DNA of 64,000 nucleotides from Nostoc sp. KVJ3 (lineage in GTDB: Bacteria > Cyanobacteriota > Cyanobacteriia > Cyanobacteriales > Nostocaceae). Made by a program: the position numbers and the translations under genes. Below the pieces are notes generated by a model. That model saw only the letters and a list, made by a program, of their open reading frames with translations, was not told where the DNA came from and did not search any database. The first letter of the stretch is position 1. Each line of letters starts with the position of its first letter. Location: contig NZ_WWFG01000002.1 in NCBI RefSeq assembly GCF_026127265.1, forward strand, positions 372,001 to 436,000, written 5' to 3'. This document shows, piece by piece, positions 52,008-61,441 of this stretch.

Positions 52008-54806
52008 TTACTGATGCAAAGTTAACTGCGTAAATTGAATTTTGAATCCTGTTCCAGGATTGCTTTCTAGAGTAATATCGCCTTCTAATTGTTCTGTAAC
52101 CAAGTCATAGACTAACGACAAACCCAAAGAATCAGCACTTGTCCAATTTAAATTATCCGGTAAACCAATTCCATTATCTCGGATAGTCATCTCGATATTA
52201 TTGCCAATATTGCGTAAAGCAATACTAATTATGCCTCTTTGTTGGTTAGGAAAAGCGTGTTTGAGGGCATTGGAAATTAATTCATTAATAACCAGTCCAC
52301 AGGCAATAGCTTGATCAACATTCAAATGCACTGAATCTATATCAGTTTCTAGAGTAATTTTATCAGGCCATATTTGATAAGAAATTAGCAAGCTTGCTGC
52401 CAAATTATTGATATAGTCACTAACATTAATTTGTCCAATATTAGCGGAAGTATACAAATTTTTATGAATTAGGGATATTGACTCAATTCGGTTTTGACTT
52501 TCTCGAAGAACTTTGATTAATTCTGGATCTTTGAGGGTTTGAGACTGGAGTTGCAATAAGCTGGAGACAATTTGCAAATTATTTTTAACTCGATGATGAA
52601 CTTCCTTTAACAAAACTTCTTTTTCAGCTAAGGCATTTCTTAATTTAACTTCAGCTTTTTGCCTTTGAACAAGTTCAGTTTGAGCTTGCTCTAAGATGCT
52701 GGATTGTTGAATTGCGATCGCTAATTGGACTGTCAGTTGATCGAGCAAATCTAACTGATTTTCTTCCCAATCGCGGAAACCAGAGCATTGGTGAGCAACC
52801 AGTAAACCCCAAAGGTGAGAGCCAGCGTTTTTAGAGCCGACTTCTAGTAAAATGGGTACGACTAAATTTGCTTTGACTTCAAACTGTTCTAATAGGCTAA
52901 TATGGCAATCACTTAGTCCAGCTTCATAAATATTAGCGATCGCTCGTTTACGTCCCTGATAATACTCTACTCCTGCGCCCGCTTGAAAACACGTATCATG
53001 GATCTTTACGCCCAAAGAAATCGTCCATCCAGGTTCCACTGACTCCGCCATAATTGTGCCGATCATCTCTGAGTCAAACTGATAAACTACTACTCGATCA
53101 ACCCCAAGTAAATCTCGCACTTCTTGAACTGTTGCATTCAAAATATCTTGAAGATTCAAAGATTGACGAATTCGTTGAGCAACAGTTCTCATCAATTGCT
53201 CTCGTTCGGCTTGAGCTTTTAAAGCCAGTTCAGTTCGCTTGCGTTCTGTGATATCTTGCCCAATACCGATAATTTGACCATTTGAAAGTTTAACATTAGT
53301 CCAAGACGTATCTAGTAAATCACCATTCCGAACTTGAGTTTTAAAGTCACCCCAAGTTCGTTGTGCAGACTGAATAAAATTAATTACATATTGTCGATAT
53401 TCAGGATGAGGATATAACACTTCTAGAATATCAATAGCTTGTAGGTCTTGAAATTTCCAGCCTAAAACATTTTCCCATTCTTGGTTAACCCATTGAAGTT
53501 TACCATTAGCATCAAGAAGTGCAATCATTAATGGTATACTTTCAAAAATCCTCTGCGAAAGCTCATTTTGCTCTTGGAGTTTGGTCTCGACATTTTTGCG
53601 GTTTGTAATATCATAAAATACTGTTAGAATTGCTGCTTCACGGTTAAATTCTAAGTATTGTAGAGAAGCGATCGCCCAAAAATCAGTTCCATCAGCCCTC
53701 TTCAATTTCAGTTCATAATCCTGAAGATCGTCATGTTGATTTAAAGCTTCTAATAGGGCTTCTAAATCGGCTGATTTATGGTATAAATCTAAATTTTTGC
53801 GATTTACAAAATCTTCGGATGAAAACCGAAATATTTGCATGAACTCCGAATTAGCATATAAAATTAAACCGTCAGACAGACGCGAAATAATTAATGGAAC
53901 AGGAATGGCTTCAGAAATAACTCTAAATCTCGCTTCACTTTCTTCAAGGTTTTTTTCTATTCGTTTGTGTTCTGTAATATCTCGAATATTAACCAAACGA
54001 GCCTTGTAGCTGGCATAGTCTATTGTATCTATAGCAATTTCAACATCAATAATCTGTCCGTTTTTTCGCCAGTGTTGCCATTGTCCAGAAAAGTGTAAGT
54101 TAGAATGCTGTTGCTCTAGATATTTTCTGAAAATAGGCGCGTCTTTTGGATGGCAAATGTCAGTCATTGCCATTTGCAAGAATTCTTCTCTTGAGTAACC
54201 GTAGTGGACAATAGCAGCTTCATTTACATCTAAAATTTTTAGATTATTCTGATTATATACCCACATTGGATTAGGGCTTTTAGATAAAAAGAGATTAAAA
54301 AAAATTTGGCTATCATCAATTCTTTTTTGCAGATGTAAATCTAAATATCTAATTATTTGTCGAGCCAATTGTTGTAATATTACCTGCTCTTTAGCAGTCA
54401 GACTTCGTGGTGCAAAATCAATTACACAAAGACTACCTAATGCAAAACCGCTTGAAGTAATTAGGGGAACTCCTGCATAAAAACGGAAATAATTATTTGA
54501 TGTTACAAGAGGATTTGTAGTAAATCGTTCATCTTTCAAAGCATCCGGTATGATTAATATTTGATTTTGTAAAATAGTATAACTACTAAAAGAAATGCTT
54601 CGAGGAATTTCCGATATGGTTACTCCAATTTTTGACTTGAACCATTCCCGTTTAGCATCAACTAGGCTAATCAGAGCGATTGGTGTTTCACAAAGGTTAG
54701 CAGCTAGTTGAGCTATTTCATCAAAACTGTCTTCTGGTGGCGTATCTAATATTTGATACCTATTAAGTACTTCTAGCCGTTGGGTTTCATTATCAGGAAA
54801 TAACAT
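52008..54806 (-). CDS. Multi-sensor histidine kinase with cyanobacteriochrome-type GAF domain
   Basis: A 932-residue soluble kinase: GAF about 25-155, three PAS domains (about 165-280, 290-405, 415-525), a second GAF about 545-705 and a HisKA_2-HATPase module with His737 (EVHHRVKNN). The second GAF has Cys634-His635 in LSDCHISLLEQFEVKANLVV, the canonical bilin-attachment site of cyanobacteriochromes, so it likely binds phycocyanobilin and senses light. No second (DXCF) cysteine is evident. Partner regulator follows immediately. Confidence 0.88.
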   Translation of the reverse strand: MLFPDNETQRLEVLNRYQILDTPPEDSFDEIAQLAANLCETPIALISLVDAKREWFKSKIGVTISEIPRSISFSSYTILQNQILIIPDALKDERFTTNPLVTSNNYFRFYAGVPLITSSGFALGSLCVIDFAPRSLTAKEQVILQQLARQIIRYLDLHLQKRIDDSQIFFNLFLSKSPNPMWVYNQNNLKILDVNEAAIVHYGYSREEFLQMAMTDICHPKDAPIFRKYLEQQHSNLHFSGQWQHWRKNGQIIDVEIAIDTIDYASYKARLVNIRDITEHKRIEKNLEESEARFRVISEAIPVPLIISRLSDGLILYANSEFMQIFRFSSEDFVNRKNLDLYHKSADLEALLEALNQHDDLQDYELKLKRADGTDFWAIASLQYLEFNREAAILTVFYDITNRKNVETKLQEQNELSQRIFESIPLMIALLDANGKLQWVNQEWENVLGWKFQDLQAIDILEVLYPHPEYRQYVINFIQSAQRTWGDFKTQVRNGDLLDTSWTNVKLSNGQIIGIGQDITERKRTELALKAQAEREQLMRTVAQRIRQSLNLQDILNATVQEVRDLLGVDRVVVYQFDSEMIGTIMAESVEPGWTISLGVKIHDTCFQAGAGVEYYQGRKRAIANIYEAGLSDCHISLLEQFEVKANLVVPILLEVGSKNAGSHLWGLLVAHQCSGFRDWEENQLDLLDQLTVQLAIAIQQSSILEQAQTELVQRQKAEVKLRNALAEKEVLLKEVHHRVKNNLQIVSSLLQLQSQTLKDPELIKVLRESQNRIESISLIHKNLYTSANIGQINVSDYINNLAASLLISYQIWPDKITLETDIDSVHLNVDQAIACGLVINELISNALKHAFPNQQRGIISIALRNIGNNIEMTIRDNGIGLPDNLNWTSADSLGLSLVYDLVTEQLEGDITLESNPGTGFKIQFTQLTLHQ

Positions 54807-55409
54807 TAGGCATAAGTCCTAAATAATCTACTTTTTGGAAATCCCTCAACCAAAGTTTTTACTCCCCAACATTGTTAAGATATTTATTTTTTATAGGAAT
54901 AATTTACTCCATCTGAATATATAGGACTCATATTTGATTTGGAGAAAAGATACGTAGGGGAGCCAGTCGCGTGGTGAGGTAGTCAGATCTTCTCCCAAGG
55001 GGAGACGCTAAGAGCGATGGGGGTTTCCCCCAGAAGGAACTACCGAAAGGGTTTCCCGACTTGAACGAACTGGCGGCACCATCTTAAGCTCTTGGTGCGT
55101 TACGACGTTCCGTCTAACACACCCTACGAACACTTAGATTTTTTCAAAAATCAAATAGTAATGCTATATCCTTGAGGTTGCTTAAGTATAGGTTTCAAAA
55201 GGACTAATATTCCCCATCAGTATTTTTATCAAATTATGGGCAGTTATTGCAACATAATTGATAGATAAGTTTAATAAGGGAGTTCATCCCAATTCTTTGC
55301 AAAACTGTACAAAATCAAGCTTGGCCAGACTTGGGGCTGAAGACCCTTGTGGTGTAAGTTTTTCAGCTTATTTGCGGTAGGCTAGGGTAAGCTTCTGCAC
55401 ATCTACCTT
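54807..55409. other. Intergenic region with dispersed repeats
   Basis: No gene. It contains CTCCCAAGGGGAG and GGGGGTTTCCCCC short palindromes near 54990-55040 and a GGTGCGTTACG/TCTAACACACCCTACG unit near 55095-55130, both common between Nostoc genes. Confidence 0.5.
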
Positions 55410-56942
55410 TTATCTTGGTCGTCCCAATGTAGTAATATATAGAGCAGCTTCATCAGTAGGAATACCCAAAACTTCATTTACTTGATCATCAAAGAATCCA
55501 CCGATACCACTGACACCTACATTTAGGTGCATTGCGGCTAAATTTAAGCGTTGTCCCAAATGACCGGCATCCATGTGTAAGTAACGGTAAACGCGATCGC
55601 CATATTGTGCGATCGCAGCTTTCAGATCGGCTGTATGAAACACCACTGCGGCTGCATCCCGCCCTAATTCTTGTTCTAAACAGAGAAAATGTAACTCTCG
55701 CCGGAAATTTTTAAACCGAATTTGGCGTAATTCTTGGGCTTTGGGTGCGTAATAATAACAACCCGCCTCCAGTCCTTTGACACCACAAACAGCAATAAAT
55801 GTTTCAATTAAATTCAAATCAAAGTAGTCTGGAGAGATATCTAAACTTTGGTCTATATAATTTTGCGGTTGGTAAGTGAAATCGAGTAAACTTTTCAACT
55901 CATCTAAAGTTAAATCATCACCATTATAAGCGCGGGTAGAGCGTCGCTTGTACATAGTATTTTCCAATTCTGATAACTTTTGTCCCCAGTCTATAGGTGC
56001 AGTGGTAGTGGGAATTTTTAAACAGAAAGGAAAGTTATATTTATCCTCCAAAGATTTTTCTTGTTTGATAACTGGTAGATTAAGATTGCCAGTGATACCT
56101 GATTGGATCTGGGTGTGTCGATGGAAATATGTCAGCAATTCACCATCGGCGATTTCGGGATAACTGGTTTCAGTTGCCGAAGGTAAAGCGGTACATCCCA
56201 ATGGTAAATTTTGATTGACATCTAACAAGTCTGCCAGAGGTAAAACAGCGATCGCCCCTTCTTGTTGCGAATCGATATAAAGCAGATTGTTTACCGATTC
56301 ATCCACAAAGCCGCCGATTAAATGAGGGCGAAAGTCAGTAATCGCCCCAGCCAATTCGATATTACCTAATAGATGTCCCGTATCTAGAAAAATCCGGCGA
56401 TAAGCCCGATCTTCATAGCGCCACGCAGAACGATAGAATACCGCAGTCACAATAATTGCTAGTTGGGTATTTTCTAAAGAAGGATGCCAGAAGCAAGCTT
56501 CTTGGAGAGTTTGCCAAACATCACTTTCCCAATAATGCATCAGCGAATGAGTCCGACACTGGTAGTTATACAAACCGGGTGGCAATAACGACGTACCACG
56601 GGAAACCACATACACCTCAGCAGGATATAATCCGCCAGCACTGGGAGCAGCACGTAAATACACCGCACTACCCATAGAAGGCATTCTCGCCGTCAATCCA
56701 TAACTGCGAAACAGCAGCCGGGAGAGTCTTTGCCACCATTGAGCATCTGGGTTGTTAGCAAATCCCTCTGGTTTTTCTTGGATATAGGGTTTGAGATCAA
56801 AAGTAGAGCCAATTTTGTACTCTTTAAAAGGCACTGGCTGTTTAGTCCAGTCTAGCCTTTGAGTCTTAGAGGCAAGAGTCTGAGGGTTGTATTTAGTCCG
56901 TTCGTGGTAATGCTGGGCAATTGATTGGTGTAATTCTGGCAT
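55410..56942 (-). CDS. SagB/ThcOx-type dehydrogenase, two nitroreductase-fold domains
   Basis: A 510-residue protein with two SagB-like domains in tandem: the first contains RAAPSAGGLYPAEVYV and AWRYEDRAYRRIFLDTGH, the second RRSTRAYNGDDLTLDELKSLL and YRYLHMDAGHLGQRLNLAA. SagB-type FMN enzymes oxidise azolines to azoles in thiazole/oxazole-modified peptides. No precursor peptide, cyclodehydratase or transporter is adjacent, so here it may act alone or on another substrate. The ATG at 56942 (MPELHQSIAQHYHERTKY) is the usual start; one 19 codons upstream is less likely. Confidence 0.85.
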   Translation of the reverse strand: MPELHQSIAQHYHERTKYNPQTLASKTQRLDWTKQPVPFKEYKIGSTFDLKPYIQEKPEGFANNPDAQWWQRLSRLLFRSYGLTARMPSMGSAVYLRAAPSAGGLYPAEVYVVSRGTSLLPPGLYNYQCRTHSLMHYWESDVWQTLQEACFWHPSLENTQLAIIVTAVFYRSAWRYEDRAYRRIFLDTGHLLGNIELAGAITDFRPHLIGGFVDESVNNLLYIDSQQEGAIAVLPLADLLDVNQNLPLGCTALPSATETSYPEIADGELLTYFHRHTQIQSGITGNLNLPVIKQEKSLEDKYNFPFCLKIPTTTAPIDWGQKLSELENTMYKRRSTRAYNGDDLTLDELKSLLDFTYQPQNYIDQSLDISPDYFDLNLIETFIAVCGVKGLEAGCYYYAPKAQELRQIRFKNFRRELHFLCLEQELGRDAAAVVFHTADLKAAIAQYGDRVYRYLHMDAGHLGQRLNLAAMHLNVGVSGIGGFFDDQVNEVLGIPTDEAALYITTLGRPR

Positions 56943-57133
56943 AGTACTTTTAATATCCTTGGGGCATCCTTTTTTGATCTTGGCATTCATTAGCCTCATT
57001 GTTTCGTATTAATTAGTACAATCCTCATAGTCACAAAGTGGTATTTGGTAACAACTGCATTGGGAATGGGTAAGCCACTGTGTTGGCAAAGTAGACGCTA
57101 ACCCAAGCGTATTAAACTTTGAAGAAGGCAGAA

Positions 57134-57299
57134 GGCAGAGGGCAGAAGGAACTTTTTCGTTGGGGATTCAGACCCCAACCAATTGTAAGCACCGTATAGA
57201 CGGTGGGGTTTTATACCCAAGTTCGGTTCGGTCACAGGCAGAGGGAGGAGGCAGTATTCCCTTCTGCCTTCTGCCTCCTGCCCTCTGCCTTTCTTGATA
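57134..57299. repeat. 166-bp dispersed repeat, right copy
   Basis: Inverse copy of 50214-50379. Together they enclose the two kinases and SagB gene. Confidence 0.85.
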
Positions 57300-57406
57300 A
57301 ACCTTTATATTGAAGATTATGTGGCGCTTCTACTTATGCCAAACAGCTGCCCTGAATCTGCCACATTCAAGACCAACTCTATTAAATCGCAAGAAGATTG
57401 TAGACT

Positions 57407-57637
57407 ATGACCGAGACAGTAGAGAAACTTAGACTTGAACTCTCTCAGCTATCTATGCAAGAGCGTGCAGAGCTTGCTTACTTCTTGATCCACTCTTTAG
57501 ATCAAGATGTTGACGATAACGCAGAATTTGCTTGGAATGTTGAGTTAACAACAAGGATGGAAGAAATTGGTAGTGGAACAGCTGATGGTGAATTGTCAGA
57601 CAAAGTATTCACCGAACTGCGAGAAAAGTACTCGTGA
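57407..57637 (+). CDS. Putative antitoxin (addiction-module component)
   Basis: A 76-residue acidic protein beginning TETVEKLRLELSQLSMQERA and containing YFLIHSLDQDVDD, the common cyanobacterial partner of ParE-type toxins. The toxin gene overlaps its stop codon (GTGA). Confidence 0.8.
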   Translation: MTETVEKLRLELSQLSMQERAELAYFLIHSLDQDVDDNAEFAWNVELTTRMEEIGSGTADGELSDKVFTELREKYS

Positions 57638-57936
57638 AGCAGATCGTCATTCATCATGAAGCTAGAGCAGAGTTAGATAATTCAGTCGCCTACTATGAAG
57701 AGCAAAAGGCTGGCTTGGGGCTAGATTTCTTATCTGAAGTGGAGCATGCTATTGGCAAAATTCAGCAAAACCCAAACATAGGAGCGCCGTACAAAATTCT
57801 TGAGTTGCGTCGCTACGTCGTTCAGCGTTTTCCCTATCTCATCTTCTATGCAGAATTTGGAGTGTTTATTTGGGTTGTTGCAATAGCTCATGGAAAGCGC
57901 AGACCAGATTACTGGAAGAAACGACAGGTTGAATAA
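57634..57936 (+). CDS. RelE/ParE-type toxin
   Basis: A 100-residue basic protein with GTG start. IHHEARAELDNSVAYYEEQ and LRRYVVQRFPYLIFY fit the ParE/RelE toxin fold; the last part contains HGKRRPDYWKKR. The start overlaps the antitoxin stop. Confidence 0.85.
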   Translation: MKQIVIHHEARAELDNSVAYYEEQKAGLGLDFLSEVEHAIGKIQQNPNIGAPYKILELRRYVVQRFPYLIFYAEFGVFIWVVAIAHGKRRPDYWKKRQVE

Positions 57937-57966
57937 TAAACATCTCCATTAATTTATCTTAACTTT

Positions 57967-58815
57967 TCACAACCGCCGAATGGCAATTTCCAACCCTTCA
58001 CAGACACCGCTCAGAAAATCTAAATCTAAAGTAGCGATCGCATCACTAGGTTTATGATAATGAGGATTTCGCAAGAATGCCGTATCTGTCACCATCATTG
58101 CCGGATAACCCAAATCCCAGAAAGGCGCATGATCGCTAAGTCTGGTTTGGGGAACTATTAAACCTCGATTTGGCACAGGTAGCCATTGACTAGCTACACC
58201 AGCTTTGCGAATATTACGACTCATCCCAATTAAATCAGGCAATGTCCGCAAATTGCCAATTAAAGCAATAAAATCCCCTCTATCTGGATAGAAGCGTTCT
58301 AGAGGTGGGGGATAATTTTGCGAACCAGGCGTAGAATCCTTATAGCCCAGCATTTCCAGGGAGATCATTAAACGTAGCCGTTGCTTTTGCTGATGCAATA
58401 GGGCGGCATAATCAGCACTACCCAGTAAGCCGTATTCTTCCATATCGAAAGCAACTAGCCTTAAGGGATATCTGACAGCTTGGGCAGCAAACTTTCTCGC
58501 TAATTCCAGCAACACCGCCACACCTGTAGCATTATCATCAGCCGCAGGTGTTCCTGGAACACCATCATAATGAGCGCCAATTAAAATCGGTGGCAAATCT
58601 TTTTTTTGCCCTTTAGCTTGGGAAGGTAAATTTAATATCAAGTTCTTACAAGCTTTGCCCCTGACATCAAAGGTGTGGATTTCCACACTCCCACATTGAG
58701 AAAATTCTTGGCGGATATATTCTTGGACGAAAAAATGTCCAGCCGTTGCCATGTAAGGATCGCGTTCTCGCGCGATCGCACTCAGGGAAGTTTGTAATCG
58801 CTCTGTTAAATTCAA
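57967..58815 (-). CDS. M28-family zinc aminopeptidase-like peptidase
   Basis: A 282-residue peptidase of the M28 family. Zinc and catalytic residues are visible in GAHYDGVPGTPAADDNATG (His and Asp), DMEEYGLLGS (tandem Glu) and a C-terminal histidine region (LRNPHYHKPSD). No signal peptide is evident. The natural substrate is unknown. Confidence 0.88.
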   Translation of the reverse strand: MNLTERLQTSLSAIARERDPYMATAGHFFVQEYIRQEFSQCGSVEIHTFDVRGKACKNLILNLPSQAKGQKKDLPPILIGAHYDGVPGTPAADDNATGVAVLLELARKFAAQAVRYPLRLVAFDMEEYGLLGSADYAALLHQQKQRLRLMISLEMLGYKDSTPGSQNYPPPLERFYPDRGDFIALIGNLRTLPDLIGMSRNIRKAGVASQWLPVPNRGLIVPQTRLSDHAPFWDLGYPAMMVTDTAFLRNPHYHKPSDAIATLDLDFLSGVCEGLEIAIRRL

Positions 58816-59228
58816 ATCTTTAAAATAGCAGTAATATTAAGGTTTTCAACGAAGAGGCAGGGGTAAGAAGAGACAAGGAAGAGGGGAGAGACTTGTTCAA
58901 TAATTTCCCCTTGTCCCCCTGCGCCCTGCTCCCTTGCCTCTTTTTCAGGCACTCCAAGCAGAAATTTCTTATTAAAGTGCATTTAGCAACTTCCAAATCC
59001 AGTGCATAGAAGTAACCGGATAACAAGAATTAAGGCTGCTTAGACACAGCAATCATCGTCAATGCTATCCTAGTCTTGCAACTATCTCCTTTAGCTAGTA
59101 CTTCTTAGCTCACTGCCTTAATGATGACTATTATACCATTGAGGTGTTTTCATCCCACAGCACAAAGCTAGAGGTAGTTTCGCCCAATCATAATAAATAT
59201 ATAAGACACTTTAGGAGAAGAGTAACGC
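58816..59228. other. Upstream region of dnaK
   Basis: No gene. A GAGGCAGGGGTAAG / CTTGCCTC inverted repeat of Nostoc type lies at about 58852-58940. TTAGGAGAAG just before the ATG is the dnaK ribosome-binding site. Confidence 0.5.
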
Positions 59229-61331
59229 ATGGGCAAGGTAGTCGGCATCGACTTGGGTACAACCAACTCAGTAGTCGCCGTTATGGAGGGTGGCAAGCCG
59301 GTGGTGATTGCCAATGCAGAAGGAATGCGAACAACACCCTCCGTAGTTGGCTTTAGCAAGGAAGGTGAAAGGGTAGTTGGGCAAATGGCACGGCGGCAAA
59401 CCGTTCTCAATCCCCAAAATACATTTTTTGCAGTGAAACGCTTTATTGGGCGCAAATATGCCGAACTTAGTCCAGATTCCAAGCGTGTACCCTACACCAT
59501 CCGCAAAGACGAAGTAGGTAATATTAAAGTCGCCTGTCCTCGTCTCAATAAGGATTTCGCCCCCGAAGAAATTTCAGCAATGGTGCTAAAGAAATTGGCA
59601 GACGATGCTAGTCGCTATTTGGGTGAACCAGTGACAGGGGCAGTAATTACAGTCCCCGCTTATTTTAACGATTCTCAACGGCAAGCAACCCGCGATGCTG
59701 GCAGAATTGCTGGTTTAGAGGTGCTGCGAATTCTCAATGAACCGACTGCGGCATCTTTGGCTTATGGATTAGATCGGGGTGACACGGAAACTATCTTAGT
59801 ATTTGACTTGGGTGGCGGTACTTTTGACGTGTCGATTTTAGATGTGGGTGATGGGATATTTGAAGTCAAGGCTACCAGTGGAGATACGCAACTAGGTGGT
59901 AATGACTTTGACAAAAAAATAGTAGATTGGTTAGCAGAGCAATTTCTGGAAACAGACGAGGTAGACTTAAGACGCGATCGCCAAGCTTTGCAACGTCTAA
60001 TGGAAGCTGCGGAAAAAGCCAAAATAGAACTTTCTGCTGTCAGCGTCACTGATATTAACTTACCCTTCATCACTGCCACTGAAGATGGCCCCAAACATCT
60101 GGAAACTCGTTTAACTCGTTCCCAGTTTGAAGGTTTGTGTGGTGATTTGGTGGGGCGATTGCGGACACCAGTGAAACGCGCCCTCAAAGATGCCGGACTT
60201 TCACCTAGAGATATTGAAGAAGTGGTATTAGTTGGCGGTTCTACACGGATGCCAATGGTGAAGCAGCTAGTACGGGACTTAATTGGCACTGAACCAAACG
60301 AAAACGTTAACCCTGATGAAGTGGTGGGAGTGGGTGCAGCCATTCAAGCCGGCATTCTCGCCGGGGAACTCAAAGATGTGCTGCTTTTGGATGTCACACC
60401 CCTTTCTTTGGGATTGGAAACCATCGGCGGCGTGATGAAAAAACTCATTCCCCGCAACACCACCATCCCAGTCCGTCGTTCTGACATTTTTTCCACGTCT
60501 GAAAATAACCAAAATACTGTGGAAGTTCACGTAGTCCAGGGCGAACGGGAAATGGCAGCAAACAACAAGTCTTTAGGACGTTTCAAGCTGTATGGTATCC
60601 CGCCAGCACCAAGAGGAATTCCTCAAGTTCAGGTGTCATTTGATATCGATGCTAACGGTATTTTACAGGTAACAGCCTTAGATCGAACCACTGGGCGAGA
60701 GCAGAGTATTACCATTCAAGGCGCTTCCACCTTGAACGAGTCGGAAGTGAATCGAATGATTCAGGATGCCCAGAAATATGCCGATGTCGATCGCGAACGG
60801 AAAGAACGGGTAGAAAAGCGGACTCGTTCTGAGGCGTTGATTATCCAAGCAGAAAGGCAACTTAGAGAAGTAGCACTGGAATTTGGTATGCAGTTTGCCC
60901 GCAGCCGCCGCCAAAGAATTGATAATATTTGCCGAGACTTAAAAGAGAGTCTGAAGGAAAATAGCGATCGCGGCATCGATCAAGCCTACGCCGATTTGCA
61001 AGATGCTCTCTATGAGCTAAATCGGGAAGTCCGCGAGACTTATGCTGAAGATGAAGATGACGATTTGTTAGGTACTATCCGTGACATCTTTACTGGCGGT
61101 GATAAGGATAAAGACCGTGACTTTCCCAAAGACAGAGATACATATCGGGAACGCGATTCATACAGTAAAGACTATGGCAGAGATTACGGTAATAAAGATT
61201 ATGGCAGAGACTATGGTCGAGACAATAGCCGAGACAGTCGCTCTTCCTCTTATGAAAGCCGTCCTCCACGCAAAGCCCGTCCCAGCTACCAAGATAACTG
61301 GGATGATGAAGATGACAATGATTGGTTGTAG
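59229..61331 (+). CDS. dnaK: Hsp70 chaperone DnaK with charged C-terminal tail
   Basis: A 700-residue chaperone. The ATPase domain starts GIDLGTTNSVVAVMEGG and contains FDLGGGTFDVSIL; the substrate-binding domain follows at about 390. Beyond the helical lid the last 80 residues are a tail of Asp/Arg/Tyr units (DYGRD repeats) ending DNWDDEDDNDWL, in place of the EEVD-like or short endings of standard DnaK. This length and tail resemble the additional DnaK1/DnaK3-type paralogues of cyanobacteria rather than the main DnaK2. The adjacent dnaJ is 111 bp downstream, after tandem TTAGGAG heptamers. Confidence 0.92.
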   Translation: MGKVVGIDLGTTNSVVAVMEGGKPVVIANAEGMRTTPSVVGFSKEGERVVGQMARRQTVLNPQNTFFAVKRFIGRKYAELSPDSKRVPYTIRKDEVGNIKVACPRLNKDFAPEEISAMVLKKLADDASRYLGEPVTGAVITVPAYFNDSQRQATRDAGRIAGLEVLRILNEPTAASLAYGLDRGDTETILVFDLGGGTFDVSILDVGDGIFEVKATSGDTQLGGNDFDKKIVDWLAEQFLETDEVDLRRDRQALQRLMEAAEKAKIELSAVSVTDINLPFITATEDGPKHLETRLTRSQFEGLCGDLVGRLRTPVKRALKDAGLSPRDIEEVVLVGGSTRMPMVKQLVRDLIGTEPNENVNPDEVVGVGAAIQAGILAGELKDVLLLDVTPLSLGLETIGGVMKKLIPRNTTIPVRRSDIFSTSENNQNTVEVHVVQGEREMAANNKSLGRFKLYGIPPAPRGIPQVQVSFDIDANGILQVTALDRTTGREQSITIQGASTLNESEVNRMIQDAQKYADVDRERKERVEKRTRSEALIIQAERQLREVALEFGMQFARSRRQRIDNICRDLKESLKENSDRGIDQAYADLQDALYELNREVRETYAEDEDDDLLGTIRDIFTGGDKDKDRDFPKDRDTYRERDSYSKDYGRDYGNKDYGRDYGRDNSRDSRSSSYESRPPRKARPSYQDNWDDEDDNDWL

Positions 61332-61441
61332 TACTTTTAATCAAAGTTAGGAGTTAGGAGTTAGGAGTTAAAAATTAAATCTTTCAACTCCTAACTCATA
61401 AATACTAAGTAATCTAAAATCTAAAATTTAAATAACTAACT

